Shown here one piece after another: positions 57,499 through 64,000 of a stretch of DNA of 64,000 nucleotides. The notes beneath the pieces are model-generated. The model was not told where the DNA came from and made no database searches. It saw only the letters and a program-made list of their open reading frames with translations. The position numbers were made by a program, and so were the translations under genes. Numbering within the stretch: the first letter of the stretch is position 1; every line of letters begins with the position of its first letter. Source of the stretch: Ustilaginoidea virens (taxonomy: Eukaryota; Ascomycota; Sordariomycetes; Hypocreales; Clavicipitaceae); the NCBI RefSeq assembly GCF_000687475.1, contig NC_057321.1:1550001-1614000 (forward strand), in the 5' to 3' direction.

Positions 57499-60400
57499 AT
57501 GGCAGAGTCAGGATCCTATAAGGTCCCTGAATCCGATACTGAAGTTGATACTAATGCACAGCTACAGCTAGATATGGACGATATGAAATCCCAGATGAAT
57601 ATACTAACTGACCTTATACAGGGCCTAGTTAGTAGGCAAAATAACGATTCCCAGGCTACTTAGGCTACCCAGGCTACTAATAAAAAGTCTACTAAAGCCA
57701 CTAAAGCTGGACCTTCCACTAAGACTACTACTAAAGATGATGATAGTGAAGCTGACGTTATGGAAATCGACTAACCTTCTACGCCTATAAAATATAAGGG
57801 TAAAGAGCCTATTTATACAACGCCACTAATAACTATCACCAACCAAATTAGTAATAGGGCTATTAAGGAATTAGCTAAGACTGCCAACCGCTTTAAGGAG
57901 TCCCAAAAGCTAAAAAGCCCCTATAATTTCGACCAGTGGAAGCAGGCCCTTACAATACAACTTAGGGCCTTTAAAATAGCTAATTTTATTAACGACCCCT
58001 CTATAGCAAGGCATTTTGATAAGTCTGAGCAGGCACTTCTACTACTAATGCTAAAGAATAGCTGTGGTGAAGAAGCTGTAGAGGCTATAGACTGGTGTAA
58101 TAACCTAGAGGAAGCTTACCTTCTGCTAGTAGCCCAGTACTGCCACTCACTAGAAGTACAGCGGGCACACTTATACCCTACCTTTCACACCCTTATACTT
58201 ACTGGTTATAAAGGCACTTTAGAGGCTTTTAACAGCGAATTTAATAGCTATATTTCTCGCCTTAGAATTCTAGGTTCTAAAATCGACTCTTTCGACTAAG
58301 TTAACTAGTATCTTTAGGCTATAGAGGGGGTATTTACCCGCTAGACGGAATGCTAATGCTCTATAATTAGGGCTTATAGCGCCTAAGGTGTTATTAATAG
58401 TAGCAAATTTAACCTCTAGTATTTTATGGTTGACCTACTAGAAGAATAGCGTTCTAAAGGGTCTTCTAAGGTAGCTACTAATAACCCTAAGCAGCTTAAG
58501 GCTTCTAAGGACCCTAAGAAAGGGTCTACTAATGCTGCTTCTACTAATAATAGTAAGAATAATTCTACTAATAATAGGAAAAAGAAGTAGCAACAGAAGA
58601 AGAAATAAGACTCTAATAATAGCAGCAAACAGCAAGATGTTGAGGCCTTTATTATAGGCAACTATAATACCTAGGATACTAATATATCTTATTCTTCTTC
58701 TACTATATCTACTGATAACCAGCCCTTAGCTATAAGCTATAGTGCTAAATTAGGCGGTAGGACCCCGAAGGATGCCCTCCTTTACGATATAGGCTCTACT
58801 TGTCATATTGTTAATGATAAGAAGTATTTCACTACTTTTCACCATTTTGAGAAGAATGATAAGCCTGTAATTACTACTGGTGGCGGCCCTATTTCGCCTA
58901 CTGGTTGGGGCATAGCACGATTTACTATGCTACAGGGCGTTAATCCTACGAAATGGGGTATTATAGAGCTTAAAAATGCCCTATATATTCCTACCTTGGA
59001 TATTAACATTATTAGCGGTGTAAAGTACTATGCCGCTAAAGGGGTACTAATTAAAAATCAGCTTTAGTTAGTAAGCCGTAAATGCATTAGCATTTTTAAC
59101 TTCGAAAAATACGGCTTTTTCCTTCCATAGAAAGGAATAGACACACCACTACTGTATTAACCTTGCAGCCACTATACTAATAGTATAGTAGTAGAGGTCC
59201 CTAGCCCTATTAACCCTGCTGATTATAGTGATCCTGAGGAAACCACTATTACCCCCGTTCCTACTACTGCGACTAGTAAGGAACCTGTAGAGGCTACTAG
59301 CCCTACTACCCAACCTTCCGCTATTACGACTAGCGAAGACCCTGTAGAGGTTACTAACCCTACTCCTACCCCTATAGCTGCTGATACAGAATATCAGAAG
59401 CTATTACAATTAGCCGGCATTTGGCATATACGGCTAGGGCATATAGGTATTCAGCTGCTTAAAAAGACCTATACTAATACCCCTGGTCTACCTAACCTTA
59501 ATAAGGTTAAAGATACTGATTTTCGCTGTCTAGCCTATATACAGGCTAAGAAGGTTAGAAGACCTTCTAAAGATGCGATACCTAATCCAGCTAAATGCCT
59601 GGATATTATAGAAGGTAATACTTTTGCTATATCACCCACACTATACAATAAACGACCTATTGCCCTTATATTAGTAGATAGAAAATCCCGATTCCGTTAG
59701 CTTTACTTACTGCCTAATAGGGAAGGCACTATTGTTTTTAAAGCATTACAGAGCTTTATACAGAGCCTACAGGTCAGATATGGTAAAACGCCTATTGAAT
59801 TCCACTATAATAGTGGAAATGAAATCAACAAAATGCTTAGTGATTGGCTTATCGAATAGGGTATAGCTTTTAATACCTCTTGCCCTTATATTCACGAATA
59901 AAACGGCCTAACTAAGCGCTCCATTAGGGTTATAGCTGATAAGCTACGTGCTACTATGGCCTGGTCAAGGCTACTATCTAACCTCTGGTCCGCTGTAATT
60001 ACTAGCGTTGTTATGCTAGTAAATATAATAGCAGTTACTAATAGACCTTCTAGCCCCTATTAGGAGCTACTAAAGGATTACGACCAGATAATACCGGAGC
60101 ACTACCCTAACCTTATTAACCTTAGGGCTATTGGAGTAGCTATTGAAGTGCTTATACCACACGAAAAGCGTATAAAAAGCCGCAAATTAGCGCCCCGTAC
60201 CGAGCCTAATAGGCTCCTTACCACTCTAGGTAATAATACCTACCTAGTCTACCTTCTAAAGAAGAAGGTTGTTACCAAAACAACTTTTATTACCTTTAAT
60301 TATCAAAATGAAGGTATAGGCCCTATTTCTAGTGGCCTAGAAAGAGACTTTCACAGAGGGCAAAATATAGGTTCAGAGGGGGTATCTAGCAGTAAAGAAC

Positions 60401-61617
60401 CTGCTATTTTACTAGATAACCTAGAAAGCATACCGGACCCTACTAACCTTACTAGTATTACTAATACTAATGCTATACCGGATAACCTGGAAAACATGCC
60501 GGACCCTACTAATACTAGCGTTATTAATACTAATGCTACCTTGGATAACCGTCCTATAATACAGTCCCCGGCTACTGCAAAGGATGACCTTATAGATATC
60601 CTTACTAGCCTTAATCCTACCGACCTTGCTGGCCCTGCTGGCCCTGCTAATCCTACCGACCTTACTGGCCCTACTGGCCTAGCTGGCCCTACCGACCCTA
60701 CTGGCCCTACCGACTTATTCCCTCAGGAAGGTAATATCTTACACCACCTGATATGGGATTCCTGCTATGCAGCTAAGCGTAAGCTAGCTAAAAAGGCCCC
60801 CGATAGTACGCCTAATAGCTGGAAGGATGTGCTACGAAGCCCTGAAAAAGACCTTTGGATAAAGGCATTATTTAAGGAATTTAAGCAGCTATTAGATACT
60901 AAAGTCTTCCAATTTATTCCTAAGTCTAGCGTTCCTATTGATAGGAAAATTATACGCAATAGGCCTGTTTTTCGGGTTAAAAAGGATGCTAATAATCAGC
61001 CTATAAAATATAAGGCTAGATTAGTTGTTAAGGGCTTTATGCAAGTCGAAGGAAAGGATTTTCAGCATACTTATGCTTCTACCTCTATTCCACCTACCTA
61101 GAGGGTTATACTGGCTTTGGCTGCTAGTAATAACTGGGAAATAGAGCAAATTGACTTTATAGGTGCCTTTCTGAATAGCGAGCTTTCTGAGACTATTTAT
61201 ATGGATATCCCTGACGGATTTCTTGAATTTACAAAAAGCCTACTAACTAATAGCGATAGCAAGCTTTAGTCTGATATTCAGCGACAACGGCTACTAACTT
61301 TGCTTAAAGAAGCTGGATTTAACCCTTCTATTAAGCAAGCTATCTTACTAAAGAAGGCCCTATATGGGCTAAAACAAGCACCCCGCGAATGGCAACACCG
61401 GCTTAAAGACCTAATTTCTAATGAAGGTTTTTTACCTTTAGCCTCTGATGCTGCCGTCTTTTATAATAAGCAAACCAGCACCTTTATCGTCACCTATGTT
61501 GACGATTGCCTATTAGTTGGTCCAAATATAACTTATATTAACCAGCTAAAAAGGAAATTTCATAAGGTCTATGCTATAGAAGACCGCGGTCCGGCTTCCT
61601 TCTTCCTAGGTGTATAA
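57499..61617 (+). pseudogene. copia gag-pol frame with 23 in-frame TAG/TAA stops and no frameshift
   Basis: From the gag ATG at 57499 the same frame runs 1,373 codons to 61617. It covers gag (about 57499-58700), protease (YDIGST with Asp430 at 58786), the integrase zinc region (HIRLGHIG near 59425-59445, then Cys at 59527), the integrase core, and reverse transcriptase (IDFIGAFLNSEL, YGLKQAPREW, YVDD at 61495-61506). Stops number 15 TAG, 8 TAA and no TGA. Several fall where the family has Gln or Trp, e.g. the EQNG site in integrase reads E-stop-NG. The integrase C-x-x-C pair reads C-L-A-Y, and the second catalytic Asp region reads YNSGNE. This fits G:C to A:T transitions of RIP. No gag zinc knuckle was seen. 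Confidence 0.88.
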
Positions 61618-61624
61618 ATTATAC

Positions 61625-62366
61625 TGTTAAAATCCTATAGTAGCCTACTAGGCTGCTGGCCTAATGCCCTACTGGCTTACTGAACTTCTGGCCCTTATAC
61701 CGCCTCTTGGACTTATGGTAGTCTTACCTTAGGCCTTTGCCTTTTACCTTAGGATTTTCAGTGGATTATTTACTGTATATCAAGTAAGTAGGCCTTAAGG
61801 TAGGCCTTGTTAAAAAGGTGTGGCATTGCTAAATTAGCGTGGTGGGCCTACTAGTGTGGTGGCGGCCTACTAGTGTGGTGGCTAGTCCACTAGTGTGGTG
61901 GTTAGTCACTAGCGTGGTGGCTAGTTACTAGTGCGGTGACTAGTTACTAGTGCGGTGGTTAGGGTGGTTGAAAAGGCCCGATATAGTGGGGCTGCTGACG
62001 TATTATATATGTGGCAAAGCGAGCATTACGGGGAGCTTTCTTACTGGCTACCTTGGATGCCTGGGCCTACCCCTCCTTCGTGTATATATAGGATAGCTTT
62101 CCCCCTTCTTTCTAGATAGTAGAAGGGTAGCACAATCGAGTCTGTTAATGCACTATATGCCTCTTAACTTCTTACCTTCCCTGCGTTTTCTGGTTATTTT
62201 ATATTTGCCTTGCCTTTACACTTGCCCTGCTTTATAGCACTTGTATAGTCTTAGGACTTATGAAAAATCTAGTATTATACTAAGATTAGTTCACAGGTCG
62301 CAGACAGTCTCGTGCCATCTAGCTAGCTAGTAAGGCTCTGCTTTTATAGTGACCTTGAGAATTGCA
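61625..62366 (+). repeat. LTR C (5' LTR of element 3)
   Basis: 742 bp, TGTTAAAATCC to GAGAATTGCA, colinear with LTR B apart from substitutions and minisatellite length changes. The TATA box is at 62093-62100. Confidence 0.92.
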
Positions 62367-62369
62367 ATA

Positions 62370-62381
62370 GGTTATGAGCCC
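62370..62381 (+). other. Primer-binding site of element 3 (half initiator tRNA-Met)
   Basis: GGTTATGAGCCC is the exact complement of GGGCUCAUAACC, the anticodon arm of eukaryotic initiator tRNA-Met. It begins four bases after the LTR end. Confidence 0.82.
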
Positions 62382-62509
62382 GGGTTTTACTTCTTTGTTT
62401 TTACCCTACCTCTTTTGTGTTCACCCCTTGGTCTCTCTTGCTTATTAGTACTACTAATATAGCTATCCTTTGGTATCCTCGGCTTACCCTTATTACCTTT
62501 GGCTTACCC

Positions 62510-62865
62510 TTTATTACCTACGGTATTACCCTGCGGCAATTAACGGCGTACCTCTACGGTAACTTACGGCGTAACCTTACGGTACTCTTAGCGTAACCTT
62601 ACGTTATTTTCGGAGTAACCTACGGCACCTACGGATTTTATAGTGTGATATCTACTACACTATACTACTATATAACACCTTTTCCCCTAGTGCACGACTT
62701 ATACTGCACTATACGGCACTTGTTATACTCTCCCACTTATAGCACCTTTGGTACGGTACTTACGGCACCTTTTTATATTACGGCACCTACGGCACCCACG
62801 GCTTCTACAGCACTTACGGCACCCACGGCACTTACGGCACCTTTATATTACGGCACCATATAAGC
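62510..62865 (+). repeat. TACGGCACC leader minisatellite, element 3
   Basis: Same unit family as in the element 2 leader, with a different copy pattern. Confidence 0.78.
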
Positions 62866-63094
62866 ACCTTGAACACCAACGCTATAATACGGACCTGCAC
62901 AACGCCTACGGCATCTGTGCTTTTATACTGAGACCTACCGCTATACTCTGCGGTTACCTTTTATAGTAGGCTACTAGCCACTATATTTACTAGCTGTCTA
63001 GCTAGTTACTCGACTATTTTGCTAGCTATTTAGCTGGTTATTCATCTGTTTATATAGCTATTGGCACCATTTTTAATGACTTTTAACCATTATA

Positions 63095-63376
63095 ATGGCA
63101 CAGTCTAGGCCTTCCACTTATAAGGCCACTTTGGATTCCAACTCTAAAGCTAATCTTACTGTACGACTATAGCGAGATATGGACGATATAAAGTCCCAGA
63201 TGAACACCCTAACTATCCTTATACAAGGCTTAGTTAGTAGGCAAAATAGTAACGTTCCTACTATTACAATTAGCAAGGAACTAGTAGAGGCTACTAGCCC
63301 TACTATCTCCGGTCCTACTAATATGAACAGTAAGGACCCTATAGAGGCTACTAGCCCTACTGTTGCAAAATGGTGA
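63095..63376 (+). pseudogene. Truncated copia gag start, element 3
   Basis: ATG at 63095 in the position equivalent to 57499. The frame has an early TAG (about codon 26), then RDMDDIKSQMNTL, matching DMDDMKSQMNIL of element 2. It contains two GAG-GCT-ACT-AGC-CCT-ACT-type repeats and runs into non-homologous DNA near 63,365, ending at TGA 63374-63376. Confidence 0.78.
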
Positions 63377-64000
63377 TTCAGAACACTGTTGGAAATGTAC
63401 TAGATACCGACAGTGGCGTACAAGGCGTTGCAGAATAAAACAAAGAGCTGGTTAAAGATTTAAAGCGCACAAGAGGTTGACCAGAGCAAAGATGTCAGGG
63501 AAATCTGATTCTAATTGTTGGTGACTATTCTAGCTAGAAAGAGGGAATTTTGGGCATATTTCTACCATCTTGAAAAAGTGGTTGAAAATAATGAAAAACC
63601 GCAAAAATAGCGAAAAACCCGACGAAAAGTCGGTCTGCCCAACCGTGCCCAATATCCTACCCAATACCTACCCAACCAAGCCCAGTGGCTTATAGCGGTA
63701 TGCCGGATGCCCTATAACAGCCTGCCGTACGGGCCGGAAGCCCTATATCGGTCTGCCGTAAATGACCGGTATAGCGGGTGACTGTATATAGAAGGCCGAA
63801 AGTGCTGGTATTAGCAAGGTTTGCCCATTTGGTAATCCCATAGAAATGCGCCGCCTATTGTGGGCCCTGTGGCCCGCTGTGACCGGCCGCTGTGGCCGGC
63901 TGTGGGGCGCTGTGCCGGTGCCGTGACCGGCGCTGTGGCCCACTGTAATCGGCGTTGTGGGGCGCTATGCCCCACCATAGCGCCTAGTATAGCCACCGCG
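63366..64000. other. Unidentified repetitive sequence at the right edge
   Basis: Unlike the copia family. The first part is AT-rich without long frames. At 63689-63775 three diverged units of about 31 bp carry CCCTATAxCxGxCTGCCGTA. From 63,840 on, GC-rich GCTGTG/GGCCGG units repeat to the edge. It may be part of another transposon or a degenerate satellite. No protein was recognised. Confidence 0.55.

Larger units (their letters stand above)
56024..61624 (+). mobile_element. Ty1/copia element 2, interrupted in reverse transcriptase
   Basis: Order: 5' LTR (56024-56750), primer-binding site, about 740-bp leader, then gag, protease, integrase and reverse transcriptase in one frame. The domain order with integrase before reverse transcriptase is diagnostic of copia. 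The element is cut at 61624, just after the FFLG codons, by the LTR of element 3. No RNase H or 3' LTR follows in the window. Confidence 0.9.
61625..63365 (+). mobile_element. Ty1/copia element 3, 3'-truncated
   Basis: Consists of LTR C, primer-binding site, leader and the first about 90 codons of gag, in the same orientation as element 2 and placed inside its reverse transcriptase. Similarity to the family ends near 63,365. No second LTR is in the window. Confidence 0.85.

Noticed and set aside
57499..61617. Altered genetic code or programmed stop readthrough as the reason for the TAG/TAA codons
   Set aside because: The same window has many genes ending at ordinary TAG and TAA stops, and gag-pol also shows G to A missense changes at catalytic sites. 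Mutation by RIP explains both.

Overview
This window reads as nuclear DNA of a filamentous ascomycete, most likely a sordariomycete and perhaps Hypocreales (the order is inferred from gene content only). Genes are GC-rich, have zero to three short introns with GT..AG ends, and are spread over both strands with long low-complexity spacers. The content is fungal: a Zn2Cys6 regulator, a Crh-type cell-wall enzyme, a two-bromodomain BET protein, a UBP2-type deubiquitinase and Ty1/copia retrotransposons with signs of repeat-induced point mutation (RIP).

Positions 1-52,240 hold 14 protein genes, mostly core cellular functions. In order: a LovD-like serine transesterase cut by the left edge (-); a DUF4743/Nudix thiamine-diphosphate repair enzyme (+); BDF1-like BET protein (-); a Utp12-domain SSU-processome protein (+); an unrecognised protein with a LisH-like motif (-); an unrecognised 1,312-residue protein with a repeated RRxRL motif (+); a Zn2Cys6 transcription factor (-); a Sec7-PH ARF exchange factor (+); a GPI-anchored GH16 Crh transglycosylase (-); a small secreted HNH nuclease-like protein (-); an F-box-like/ankyrin protein (-); a UBP2-like ubiquitin protease (+); a mitochondrial enoyl-CoA hydratase of AUH type (-); and a membrane J-domain protein (-). 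Exon structures were worked out by hand, and every multi-exon model keeps its reading phase. I see no biosynthetic cluster or operon-like logic. The nearest thing to a theme is the last two genes, both probably mitochondrial.

From about 52,680 to 63,365 the sequence turns AT- and TA-rich and is a nest of one copia family. Element 1 (-) keeps its 3' half and 3' LTR. It abuts element 2 (+), which has a 5' LTR, a primer-binding site and a single gag-pol frame of 1,373 codons carrying 23 stops, all TAG or TAA. Element 2 is interrupted inside reverse transcriptase by element 3 (+), with LTR, primer-binding site and the start of gag. The primer-binding sites match the anticodon arm of initiator tRNA-Met, as in Drosophila copia and yeast Ty5. 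The last 635 bp are a different, unidentified repetitive sequence.

I found no tRNA, rRNA, CRISPR array or telomere repeat that I would defend, and no clear new multi-gene system. The strongest leads are the retrotransposon nest, the two unrecognised conserved-looking proteins and the secreted HNH protein.
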